Shown: piece by piece, positions 1 through 5,991 of the stretch
Layout: every line of letters starts with the position of its first letter
Numbering within the stretch: the stretch's first letter is position 1
Origin: Methanosarcinaceae archaeon
GTDB taxonomy: Archaea; Halobacteriota; Methanosarcinia; Methanosarcinales; Methanosarcinaceae
Length of the DNA: 8,189 nt
Reading direction: 5' to 3'
Assembly (NCBI GenBank): GCA_030609665.1
Contig: JAUWBW010000075.1
Location: 1-8,189 of the forward strand
The notes under the pieces: model-generated
Told to the model about the DNA's origin: nothing
The model's database searches: none
What the model saw: the letters and a program-made list of their open reading frames with translations, nothing else
Program-made: the position numbers and the translations under genes

Positions 1-110
1 CCTCGCTAAGAATTCCGGTAAAAGACCGGGTTAATAGGGTCGGGATGTACGCACCAAGGCAACGAGGTGTTCAGTCCGCGGCTACTAATATTCGTGCCTC
101 TCTACTTTGC
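1..110 (+). rRNA. 23S ribosomal RNA, 3' end (partial)
   Basis: This is the last stretch of the large-subunit rRNA; the 5' part lies before the window. The string GCTACTAATA at 81-90 matches the conserved GGTACTAATG near the 3' end of bacterial 23S rRNA, and the preceding AAGACCGGGTTAATAGG and GTACGCACCAAGGCAACGAG stretches have the form of archaeal domain VI. The exact 3' end cannot be read. It is set about 20 bases after the conserved string by analogy with E. coli, with an uncertainty of roughly 15 bases. A tRNA-Cys and 5S rRNA follow on the same strand, so this is the distal end of an rRNA operon. Confidence 0.9.
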
Positions 111-132
111 TATGTCCAGGCGAATTCTGGTA

Positions 133-165
133 TGCGTGTAATGTGAGATTAAAACATTACACGCA
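133..165 (+). other. Perfect 12-bp hairpin in the 23S-tRNA spacer
   Basis: TGCGTGTAATGT (133-144) and ACATTACACGCA (154-165) are perfect inverted repeats around a 9-base loop. The hairpin stands about 20 bases after the presumed 23S end and directly abuts a second hairpin. It may be an rRNA processing element or part of the spacer fold. It is not followed by a T-tract, so a terminator is unlikely. The pairing is seen directly; the role is inferred. Confidence 0.6.
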
Positions 166-191
166 CAGGTAAATGCACAAGCATTAACCTG
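166..191 (+). other. Second spacer hairpin, abutting the first
   Basis: CAGGT (166-170) pairs with ACCTG (187-191) and AATGC (172-176) with GCATT (181-185), leaving one A-A mismatch and an ACAA tetraloop at 177-180. It starts on the base after the 12-bp hairpin ends, so in the transcript the two stems would stack end to end. Likely function is in folding or processing of the precursor rRNA; this is inference. Confidence 0.5.
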
Positions 192-244
192 TATGCGATG
201 CGGTTTATACATGATCCCATTCCAAACAAAAATTATATTTGTCG

Positions 245-264
245 CGATGTAAAGCTTTATATCG
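245..264 (+). promoter_or_regulatory. Possible box A and small hairpin before tRNA-Cys
   Basis: TTTATAT at 256-262 resembles an archaeal box A and would place a start near 285, just ahead of tRNA-Cys at 298. The same bases lie in an 8-bp hairpin (245-252 with 257-264, loop AGCT), so this could instead be spacer structure. The tRNA and 5S may be co-transcribed from the main rRNA promoter with or without this site. Weak evidence. Confidence 0.3.
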
Positions 265-297
265 ATTGCGTCAATACTTATGCTTCGCTTTACAGAT

Positions 298-370
298 GCC
301 AAGGTGGCGGAGAGGCTTACGCAATCGCCTGCAGAGCGATTCTACTCCGGTTCGAATCCGGACCTTGGCT
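298..370 (+). tRNA. tRNA-Cys (anticodon GCA)
   Basis: A 73-base cloverleaf. The acceptor stem GCCAAGG (298-304) pairs with CCTTGGC (363-369), with discriminator U at 370 as is typical of tRNA-Cys. The anticodon stem ATCGC/GCGAT encloses loop CTGCAGA with anticodon GCA. The T arm is TCCGG-TTCGAAT-CCGGA. No CCA is encoded and no intron is present. It lies between 23S and 5S rRNA, 22 bases before the 5S. In haloarchaeal operons tRNA-Cys usually follows the 5S gene, so the position here is notable. Confidence 0.97.
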
Positions 371-392
371 CTTTAAATCCATTTCATAAGTT

Positions 393-523
393 GTGAGTAT
401 GGCGGCCATAGCGGCAGGGTAATTCCTGTACCCATTCCGAACACAGAAGATAAGTCTGCCAGCGTTCCATATTGTACTGAGGTACGAGAGTCCTCGGGAA
501 CTACGGATCGCTGCTGTGCTCAC
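393..523 (+). rRNA. 5S ribosomal RNA
   Basis: The terminal helix is formed by GTGAG (393-397) and CTCAC (519-523). Between them is the archaeal 5S core CCATTCCGAACACAGAAG (starting about 454), followed by AAGTCTGCCAGCGTTCC. Near the 3' end GTACTGAGGTACGAGAGTCC matches the domain containing loop E. The length of about 131 bases fits the longer 5S RNAs of methanogens. The ends are inferred from the pairing, so they could be off by a few bases. A T-tract follows. Confidence 0.93.
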
Positions 524-540
524 TCTTATTATTACCTACA

Positions 541-547
541 TTTTTTT
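541..547 (+). terminator. T-tract terminator after 5S rRNA
   Basis: Seven consecutive T residues occur 18 bases after the 5S end. Archaeal transcription commonly stops at oligo-T runs without needing a hairpin. This is the first such run after the stable RNA genes, so it is the probable end of the operon. Confidence 0.55.
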
Positions 548-700
548 CAATCGGTTTTACAACTAAGAGTGGAAACTCTATTTTCCTGCGACAATGAAGT
601 GAATCACTTAATTCCAGCGGGAACGTGCGCGCGAGGCGCAACAATATTGATTCGAATCCGAGCACCGGTTAGAGATACATCTACTGCCAGCACGGAGGTT
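548..700. other. Gene-free stretch with several small hairpins
   Basis: No convincing protein or known RNA gene is visible between the 5S terminator and the NAC terminator. It holds AGAGT-GGAA-ACTCT with a GNRA-type loop (566-579), AAGTG-AAT-CACTT (597-609), TGCGC/GCGCA (626-640) and the palindrome GATTCGAATC (649-658). The last resembles a tRNA T-loop but has no flanking T-stem or acceptor stem. It could be relic sequence or an unrecognised small RNA. The structures are seen; no function is assigned. Confidence 0.4.
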
Positions 701-739
701 CAAAAGAAAAAATGAAATGCTGGTGCAATAAATGCACCA
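701..739 (-). terminator. Terminator of the iscA-like/NAC unit
   Basis: TGGTGCA (721-727) and TGCACCA (733-739) form a perfect 7-bp stem with loop ATAAA. Read on the minus strand, the hairpin begins about 17 bases after the NAC stop codon. It is followed by a T-rich run, which is the plus-strand A-rich stretch at about 701-716. The arrangement suits an end point for minus-strand transcription. Confidence 0.55.
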
Positions 740-755
740 ATTAAAAAATATAAGA

Positions 756-1103
756 TCAGGAAAGTGATAAAATTGCTTCTGCCAGATCGCCATTTGCGGT
801 TTTTAATGCTTCGCGGGCTGCATCCTCAGAAACACCGGTCTGCTCAGCAACCAATCTGACATCGTCATCAGGTATCGCAAGTTCCCTTGCAACCTCTTCC
901 GGAGTTCCTACAACTTGGTACGTATCAACACCCTGTGCGTTCATAATGGAAACATTCGCATCATTGAACACAATATCCTTCTCAGGTGTACGTATGATAA
1001 CCTGCTCAACATCATTGATCTCAGTGAGGTTGATCCCCATCTGTTTCATCATCGATTTCAACTTTGTGGGGTTCATACCCCTGCCGCCCATACCCGGAAA
1101 CAT
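756..1103 (-). CDS. nac: Nascent polypeptide-associated complex protein (archaeal NAC)
   Basis: Encodes 115 residues, the usual length for archaeal NAC. A Met/Gly-rich start (MFPGMGGRGMNPTKLKSMMKQMG) leads into the NAC beta-barrel dimerisation domain at about 30-70, containing VIIRTPEKDIVFNDANVSI. A UBA domain at about 78-115 carries the VRLVAEQTGVSEDAAREAL helix pattern. The family forms a homodimer that binds the ribosome near the exit tunnel and shields new polypeptides in the cytoplasm. The ATG is preceded by GGTGA with 6 bases of spacing, which supports this start. It lies 25 bases after the iscA-like gene on the same strand and is probably co-transcribed. A hairpin terminator follows. 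Confidence 0.95.
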   Translation of the reverse strand: MFPGMGGRGMNPTKLKSMMKQMGINLTEINDVEQVIIRTPEKDIVFNDANVSIMNAQGVDTYQVVGTPEEVARELAIPDDDVRLVAEQTGVSEDAAREALKTANGDLAEAILSLS

Positions 1104-1128
1104 TCAATCACCTATAACTTTAGCTTAA

Positions 1129-1452
1129 TTATTGGCAGCTACTGCAACCTGAACCGCAAGCACTTACAGCATTTGGATTATCGATCACAAATCCTTTACC
1201 ATGTGCAGTATCGATATAATCGACTTTTGCATCGTTAAGTGCCTCAGAAACATCCTTGCTCATCACAATACTCACATCGTTGTTTGATACTGCGACATCA
1301 TCTTCATTTGACTCATTGTCAAGTGCAAGACCATACTGTATGCCACTGCAACCCATACCTGCGATAAAGATTCGAAGTGAATGGTCCTGTTTCTCTTCAG
1401 ATTCCAATAACGATTTCAACTCAACTGCTGCTGTTTCTGTAATTTCTACCAT
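1129..1452 (-). CDS. IscA/HesB-family iron-sulfur cluster protein
   Basis: Encodes 107 residues, the standard length of A-type Fe-S carriers (IscA, ErpA, HesB). The central GMGCSGIQYGLAL places Cys35 at the family's first ligand position, and DYIDTAHGKGFVIDNPNA is the conserved lead-in to the C-terminal cysteines. Family members bind a [2Fe-2S] or [4Fe-4S] cluster between subunits and deliver it to apoproteins. The tail here is ACGSGCSSCQ: Cys99 is kept, the usual Cys101 is Ser, and extra Cys103 and Cys106 are present. The ATG at 1452 has AGGTGA just upstream. A GTG 9 bases earlier is in frame but overlaps that ribosome site, so it is unlikely to be the start. First gene of a probable two-gene unit with NAC. 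Confidence 0.92.
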   Translation of the reverse strand: MVEITETAAVELKSLLESEEKQDHSLRIFIAGMGCSGIQYGLALDNESNEDDVAVSNNDVSIVMSKDVSEALNDAKVDYIDTAHGKGFVIDNPNAVSACGSGCSSCQ

Positions 1453-1488
1453 GATATTCACCTTTTTTGATATCTCTTATTAATAACC

Positions 1489-1530
1489 CTTATAAAATGA
1501 CTGTGAATCATTTAACTATATATAGAGTTA
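1489..1530 (-). promoter_or_regulatory. Promoter region of the iscA-like/NAC unit
   Basis: Two TATA-like blocks face the iscA-like gene on the minus strand: CTATATATAG at 1516-1525 and TTTATAAG near 1490-1497. The first lies inside an 18-base dyad, TAACTATAT with ATAGAGTTA (1513-1530), with one mismatched pair. It would give a start near 1494 and a leader of about 40 bases. The second would give a start near 1468. Which one is used cannot be told from the sequence. Confidence 0.45.
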
Positions 1531-1570
1531 TTGGTATATATAATATTCGTACATGCACGAACAAAACGGG

Positions 1571-2686
1571 TTACATAAATTCAACATCTTCATCCACAGG
1601 ATTGCACAACACCTCTGCATTGTGTCCACTAATTTCCACTGAATTTCTTTTTCCATTCAGTTCCCAAATAGGCATATATACCATATCAAGGTCAAGATTC
1701 ACGTCCTCAGCACTTGGCTTGAAGAGTTTGTGTTCAGAGACAATAGTATCTCCAATCATTTCATCAAAACGTACATCCTCAGTATGCTCATCGATGATTG
1801 TTTTAAGTAGTTTTTTGTTTGCCTCATCGCGTGTAAGAACAGGTCCCTTTACTTCATACTCCTCATCGGGCACCTCTATACTGTCATGAACATCCTTGAT
1901 CTCTATAAGTTCATTGTTGCCGTTCAATGCATTCAGACATCCAGCGCCATCTCCTGAAATATCTATGATCTTGGACTTATACTGCTGCTCAATATTAATG
2001 GAATACTCATATTTCCAGAAAGGCACGAACTTAAGAGAAACATTATCCACAATTCCAACATGCTGCTTTGCAATATTAGTTGCGTGTTCCTTTGAAACAT
2101 TCAAAGGCACAGCATGTAGATTCAAGACCATAGGTGGATTTGCTTCCACTGGTGGTGATCGAACCGATTCTGGTTGTGTAAACATACCTCCGCCCCATTG
2201 TGATTGTGGTGTGGATATAGGTTCGGGCACCGCAGGTGCTTTTTTTGTAGCCTCGCCTTGTCCAAACATCCCAAAAATAGAATTGCCCTCATCTGCGCCA
2301 AAACCGGTATTCCTAGTTTGGCCGGTAGCCTGCTGGCTAACAGGTGGTATCAATTCAAGATCTGCAGTAGTTCCTTCAATATCAGCAAGAACAGCCTTTC
2401 CAATCTGAAGTGCAACGTCGTCCCGATCCCACACGATCAGTCCACTTTCGGTGGCATATTGATAAAGATCATCTGGCATCGAATGGGTTGCGACATAAAG
2501 CCCCTTGCCATCGGTAACCTGATCTGTAAAATTTTTTATATCCGCATAGTCAGGATAAGCACCGAACTTAATAAGTGTCTTGTATCCGTTTTTCTCAGCT
2601 ACCATGTCATATCTGTACGATTCGGTAACATTGTACCCGGATGATGAAAAAATATCCCTCAATATTTGCAATAAGCCCTGTTTCAT
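1571..2686 (-). CDS. Uncharacterised protein with Mrr-like N-terminal domain
   Basis: Encodes 371 residues. Residues about 1-105 resemble the Mrr/restriction-endonuclease-like fold: a DMVAEKNGYKTLIKF strand pair, then GLYVATHS, then YATESGLIVWDRDDVALQIGKA. The usual D-(E/Q)xK site reads D27 followed by Leu38-Ile-Lys40, so the acidic residue is missing and activity is doubtful. Residues about 112-188 are Pro/Gln/Gly-rich and probably a flexible linker. Residues 190-371 form an unrecognised domain with two similar blocks, VPFWKYEY..IIDISG and MPIWELNG..VEISG. The chosen ATG at 2686 is preceded by GTTGAT, an imperfect ribosome site; a TTG 9 bases earlier is in frame. It follows the KaiC-like gene by 63 bases on the same strand, so the two may act together. 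No signal peptide or membrane segment is seen. Confidence 0.8.
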   Translation of the reverse strand: MKQGLLQILRDIFSSSGYNVTESYRYDMVAEKNGYKTLIKFGAYPDYADIKNFTDQVTDGKGLYVATHSMPDDLYQYATESGLIVWDRDDVALQIGKAVLADIEGTTADLELIPPVSQQATGQTRNTGFGADEGNSIFGMFGQGEATKKAPAVPEPISTPQSQWGGGMFTQPESVRSPPVEANPPMVLNLHAVPLNVSKEHATNIAKQHVGIVDNVSLKFVPFWKYEYSINIEQQYKSKIIDISGDGAGCLNALNGNNELIEIKDVHDSIEVPDEEYEVKGPVLTRDEANKKLLKTIIDEHTEDVRFDEMIGDTIVSEHKLFKPSAEDVNLDLDMVYMPIWELNGKRNSVEISGHNAEVLCNPVDEDVEFM

Positions 2687-2749
2687 AATAATCAACTATC
2701 CATAGGTTGTAGCACTAAAATATGTTTCTGTCGCAAGTTGGTCAACACA

Positions 2750-3511
2750 TCATAACACACGTGTCGTAGTTTCCAGTTCGACACCCTTGTGAGTAAGGCT
2801 GTATGATATTGTCCGGTTTGGTGTGATCATACCCCGCATCTTGCGGATCATGATGGTATGTTCGATCTCACTGCCACGTTCTTTCATGCGGAACTCGATC
2901 ACGCCGTCACACACATGCTTTAAGGTGTTCTCCATCACCGAATCGTGCATGCCACTTGTCATAAGGATCAAGTGTACCGCACCTGAGAGTTTGCCAACAG
3001 ACGACATAATCTCTATCGCTTCGACAACATCGTTCAATTCATACGAGCGCAGATAAAAAGAGATTGAATCAATTACACCTCTATATTTCCCGTCACGCTT
3101 CTTGGTAACAGTTGATTTTAGGAGATTCAATGGATCTGTACCCTGTTTCAAGAAATCCTTTGCCGAAACATTGGATATAAGTTCTTTTGGAAGCACATTG
3201 TAAAATCTTGGTGCGTATGCATCGATAAAATCGATCTTATCCAGAAGTTCATCCTTAGTGCCCCACCCAAACTCATCCATTTCGGATGCGATCTCCTGTA
3301 TGGGGTGTTCGGATGAGAGATAGAACACTTCTTCACTGTTCACCAATCCGCCATATGCGAACTGTTGTGCAAATATCTCTGAACCGGCGCCAGGTTCGGC
3401 AAGAAGCAAAATAGTAATTCCAGGCGGCACGCCACCACCTAATTGCACGTCCAATCCTGCGATTCCGGTAGGAACCTGATAACCACCCGTACCATCGAAG
3501 CTGTAATCCAT
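2750..3511 (-). CDS. KaiC-like RecA-superfamily protein with degenerate Walker A
   Basis: Encodes 253 residues, the size of a single KaiC/Rad55-like domain. The opening VPTGIAGLDVQLGGGVPPG is characteristic of the family, as is IRKMRGM near 222-228. The expected Walker A motif GxxGxGK(T/S) reads AEPGAGSE at 38-45, so the nucleotide-binding Lys is Ser44 and the following Thr/Ser is Glu45. The KaiC catalytic Glu pair reads Glu68-His69. The Walker B region GVIDSI with Asp148 is kept. Family members are ATP-driven regulators, often oligomeric; this one looks like a non-hydrolysing or non-binding relative, which is inference. GGTGA lies 6 bases before the ATG. The gene is the first of a minus-strand pair with the Mrr-like gene, divergent from hisI. 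Other related possibilities are GvpD- or FlaH-like proteins, but nothing nearby supports gas vesicle or archaellum function. Confidence 0.88.
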   Translation of the reverse strand: MDYSFDGTGGYQVPTGIAGLDVQLGGGVPPGITILLLAEPGAGSEIFAQQFAYGGLVNSEEVFYLSSEHPIQEIASEMDEFGWGTKDELLDKIDFIDAYAPRFYNVLPKELISNVSAKDFLKQGTDPLNLLKSTVTKKRDGKYRGVIDSISFYLRSYELNDVVEAIEIMSSVGKLSGAVHLILMTSGMHDSVMENTLKHVCDGVIEFRMKERGSEIEHTIMIRKMRGMITPNRTISYSLTHKGVELETTTRVL

Positions 3512-3640
3512 ATTTTCACCGTAAAATGTTTTTGTTAAGTTCTTCGGTTTACAACCTCAGACACGTGTTTTCAGTAAGTTTAATATATTTTAATATAGAT
3601 GCCTCTTAGTTTTTATACTATATAGTAATTAGTGATTCAC
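3512..3640. promoter_or_regulatory. Divergent promoter region, KaiC-like gene and hisI
   Basis: The 129-base gap is strongly AT-rich at its hisI end. TTTAATATA occurs twice with a 10-base period (3579-3587 and 3589-3597) and can serve as box A for either strand. TTTTATACTATATAG at 3611-3625 is a further candidate for hisI. An 8-base palindrome ACACGTGT (3561-3568) lies where the KaiC-like transcript would be expected to begin, about 26 bases from the box A, and could be an operator. Start sites are inferred by spacing only. Confidence 0.5.
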
Positions 3641-4006
3641 ATGATAGACCTTGATAATATGAAGTACGATGATGATGGATTGATCGCTGCAATTTCACAG
3701 GATTACAAAACAGGCGAAGTCCTTATGATCGCATACATGGACCGGGAAGCACTTGAAAATACCATTGAGACCGGACACGGTCATTACTGGAGCCGCAGCC
3801 GCCAGAAACAGTGGAAGAAAGGAGAGAGTTCAGGCCATGTGCAGATAATTCACGACATCAGGGTTGACTGTGATATGGATGCGATCCTGCTTCAGGTCGA
3901 ACAGATCGGTGGCGCGTGCCACATGGGATTCAGGTCATGTTTCTACCGCACGATCGAAGGCGATGTTGTTGGTGAGAAAGTTTTTGATCCGGATGAGGTC
4001 TATTAA
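3641..4006 (+). CDS. hisI: Phosphoribosyl-AMP cyclohydrolase
   Basis: Encodes 121 residues, a stand-alone HisI of normal length without a fused HisE domain. The enzyme opens the adenine ring of phosphoribosyl-AMP in the third step of histidine synthesis, in the cytoplasm. Diagnostic motifs are GHYWSRSRQKQWKKGESSGH at about 47-66, the metal-binding stretch D76-C77-D78-M-D80, and Cys93 and Cys100 in GGACHMGFRSCFY. Cys77, Cys93 and Cys100 fit the three zinc ligands known for the family, and the Asp triad fits the Mg site. The ATG at 3641 has GTGAT about 5 bases upstream. An in-frame GTG at 3632 is part of that ribosome site and is not favoured as start. No other his gene is in the window. Confidence 0.96.
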   Translation: MIDLDNMKYDDDGLIAAISQDYKTGEVLMIAYMDREALENTIETGHGHYWSRSRQKQWKKGESSGHVQIIHDIRVDCDMDAILLQVEQIGGACHMGFRSCFYRTIEGDVVGEKVFDPDEVY

Positions 4007-4047
4007 ATACATAGATCCCTCTACCCCTTCATTTATTTTATCAATTG

Positions 4048-4082
4048 AATTATATACGTTCGAGCCATAGGTATTCCTATGG
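4048..4082 (+). promoter_or_regulatory. Box A and start-codon hairpin of the PIN-ATPase gene
   Basis: ATTATATAC near 4048-4056 is a box A candidate that would start transcription almost at the ATG (4079). An alternative, TTTATTTTA at 4032-4040, would give a start near 4062. CCATAGG (4065-4071) and CCTATGG (4076-4082) form a perfect 7-bp hairpin with loop TATT. The ATG is in its right arm and the only Shine-Dalgarno-like AGG is in its left arm. Translation could be blocked by this fold, or the dyad could be a DNA operator. Confidence 0.5.
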
Positions 4083-5923
4083 AAACAGATGTCGATTCAG
4101 GAGTCAGGATAGTACCTGATACTAGTGTCATTATTGACGGGCGTATCTCTGAAAAGGTAAGAAGCGGAGAATACGCAGGTGCACAGGTCTTTGTGCCCGA
4201 AGCCGTGGTATCAGAACTTGAGGCACAGGCAAACCGTGGTTTTGAGATAGGTCAAAAAGGACTGGATGAACTTTTAGAGTTGCGGACTCTCTCGGATGAG
4301 GATGCGATCACACTTTCTTTTGTGGGCGAGCAACCCAGTCTTGAACAGGTCAAACTTGCAAGTTCCGGTGGCATCGATGCAATAATACGCGCACAAGCCG
4401 TTGATCTGGATGCGGTCTTTGTAACAGGTGACAGGGTTCAGGCACAGGTCGCAACATCAAAAGGATTGAAAGTGGAATGGATATCTCCTGAAAAGGAAGA
4501 ATTTGGCACTCTTTTGATCGAGGATTATTTCACGGACGACACGATGTCTGTGCATCTTAAGAACAAGGTCGTGCCAATGGCAAAACGGGGTACGATCGGT
4601 GATGTCAAATTTGTTCCTATCGGGGATAAGCCGAGTACTCACAATGAACTAAAAACAATTTCAAGGGAACTGGTCGAGAGGGCACGCGCGGATTCGGAAT
4701 CGTTTACGGAGATGTCATCCAAAGGTGCTTCTGTCCTGCAGATCAGGAATATGCGTATCGCGATCACGAACCCGCCTTTTTCGGATGATATTGAGATCAC
4801 GGCAGTGCGTCCAATCGCTGTGGTAAGTCTGGATGAGTACAGGCTGGGCGATAAATTGAAAGAGCGGATACTTGCCCAGCGCGGTATCCTTGTTGCAGGT
4901 CCCCCCGGTGCAGGAAAATCTACATTTGCGGCAGGAGTTGCGATATATCTGAACGACAATGGTTTTGTTGTCAAGACAATGGAATCCCCGCGCGATCTTC
5001 AGGTGCCTGATGAGATTACACAGTATGCGCCATTAGATGGCGACATGGAAAAGACTGCGGATCTGCTTCTTCTGGTTCGACCGGATCATACGATATATGA
5101 TGAGGTTCGAAAGACGCGCGATTTCCTGATATTTGCGGATATGCGTCTTGCAGGTGTGGGAATGATCGGTGTCGTACACGCCAACCGTGCTATAGATGCC
5201 ATTCAGCGGCTTATCGGGCGTGTGGAACTTGGTGTTATCCCGCAAGTTGTGGATACGGTTGTGTTCATTGACAAGGGCGAGGTTGCAAAGGTGCAGATAC
5301 TTGAGTTCACTGTGAAGGTGCCGTCAGGTATGATGGAGCAGGATCTTGCACGACCCGTGATTACGGTTTCTGATTTTGAGACTGGCACAACAGAGTATGA
5401 GATTTACACCTATGGTGAGCAGGTCGTTGTGATGCCTGTTGGTAATGTGGACATGGCAAAGAGACCTGCATGGAAACTTGCAGAGTCCGAAGTTTCAGAC
5501 GTGATCTCACGATATGCGAGTGGTCCTGTGGAGGTTGATATGGTTTCAGACAGCAGGGCGACCGTGAAGGTTTTGGATCAGGATGTTCCGCGTATTATTG
5601 GTAAGGGCGGAAGTATGATCGATGAGATCGAACGAAAACTTGGTATCCATATCGATGTACGCAAGATCGAGGAGACTACGGGGCACAAGGGTGCAAGCAA
5701 TAAGCGGTATCGTCCCATAGTTGAGCGAACAAAAAAGCATGTTGTGATGAATATTCCTGAACTTGCCAAGCAGGATGTTGAGGTCTATGTTGGAGATGAA
5801 TATCTTTTCACGGCAACCGTTGGTAGGCATGGTGATATTAAGACAAGGTTGGGTTCGGATATTGCGGATGATATCCTTGATGCTGTGGAGTATGGGGAGC
5901 CTGTTGAGATCAGGGTTGTTTAG
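4079..5923 (+). CDS. PIN domain-ATPase-KH protein (archaeal PINA type)
   Basis: Encodes 614 residues, full length for the archaeal COG1855-type family. Domains in order: an N-terminal PIN domain (about 8-135) with acidic residues Asp14, Glu46, Asp100 and Asp118; a VirB11/PilT-type ATPase (about 220-420) with Walker A GPPGAGKS at 274-281, DEVRKTRD at 341-348 and a His box HANR at 368-371; and a KH domain with GxxG loop IIGKGG at 507-512. A short basic and then beta-rich tail ends the protein. The Sulfolobus homologue is a hexameric ATPase that moves Holliday junctions and works with Hjc and Hjm, so a role in recombinational repair is likely. RNA binding through KH or PIN nuclease activity is also possible. 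It starts 72 bases after hisI but appears to have its own promoter, and its start codon lies in a hairpin. Confidence 0.93.
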   Translation: METDVDSGVRIVPDTSVIIDGRISEKVRSGEYAGAQVFVPEAVVSELEAQANRGFEIGQKGLDELLELRTLSDEDAITLSFVGEQPSLEQVKLASSGGIDAIIRAQAVDLDAVFVTGDRVQAQVATSKGLKVEWISPEKEEFGTLLIEDYFTDDTMSVHLKNKVVPMAKRGTIGDVKFVPIGDKPSTHNELKTISRELVERARADSESFTEMSSKGASVLQIRNMRIAITNPPFSDDIEITAVRPIAVVSLDEYRLGDKLKERILAQRGILVAGPPGAGKSTFAAGVAIYLNDNGFVVKTMESPRDLQVPDEITQYAPLDGDMEKTADLLLLVRPDHTIYDEVRKTRDFLIFADMRLAGVGMIGVVHANRAIDAIQRLIGRVELGVIPQVVDTVVFIDKGEVAKVQILEFTVKVPSGMMEQDLARPVITVSDFETGTTEYEIYTYGEQVVVMPVGNVDMAKRPAWKLAESEVSDVISRYASGPVEVDMVSDSRATVKVLDQDVPRIIGKGGSMIDEIERKLGIHIDVRKIEETTGHKGASNKRYRPIVERTKKHVVMNIPELAKQDVEVYVGDEYLFTATVGRHGDIKTRLGSDIADDILDAVEYGEPVEIRVV

Positions 5924-5991
5924 GCATATTTGTGGGTGCTAAAATTAGAAATGATCAAATGATTGCCGATTGGTAAATTACTGACCCGTAA
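5924..5991. terminator. Convergent gap between PIN-ATPase and ATPase-nuclease genes
   Basis: The two genes face each other across 68 bases. ATTAC (5977-5981) and GTAAT (5988-5992) form a 5-bp hairpin that touches the stop codon of the minus-strand gene. No long T-run is present on either strand, so termination here is assumed from gene arrangement rather than a clear signal. Confidence 0.3.

Noticed and set aside
133..165. Intrinsic terminator after 23S rRNA
   Set aside because: The perfect hairpin is not followed by a T-tract, and tRNA-Cys and 5S lie downstream on the same strand.
317..523. Open frame antisense to tRNA-Cys and 5S rRNA
   Set aside because: It covers stable RNA genes and has no protein-like features.
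649..658. GATTCGAATC as a T-loop of a further tRNA
   Set aside because: The bases on either side do not form a T-stem, and no acceptor or anticodon stem can be placed on either strand.
1453..1461. GTG start for the IscA-like protein
   Set aside because: The GTG is part of the AGGTGA ribosome site that serves the ATG at 1452.
3632..3640. GTG start for HisI
   Set aside because: It is part of the GTGAT ribosome site of the ATG at 3641, and the family starts at that Met.
4639..4974. Open frame on the minus strand inside the PIN-ATPase gene
   Set aside because: It mirrors the ATPase coding strand, has no ribosome site or recognisable motif, and is a shadow frame.
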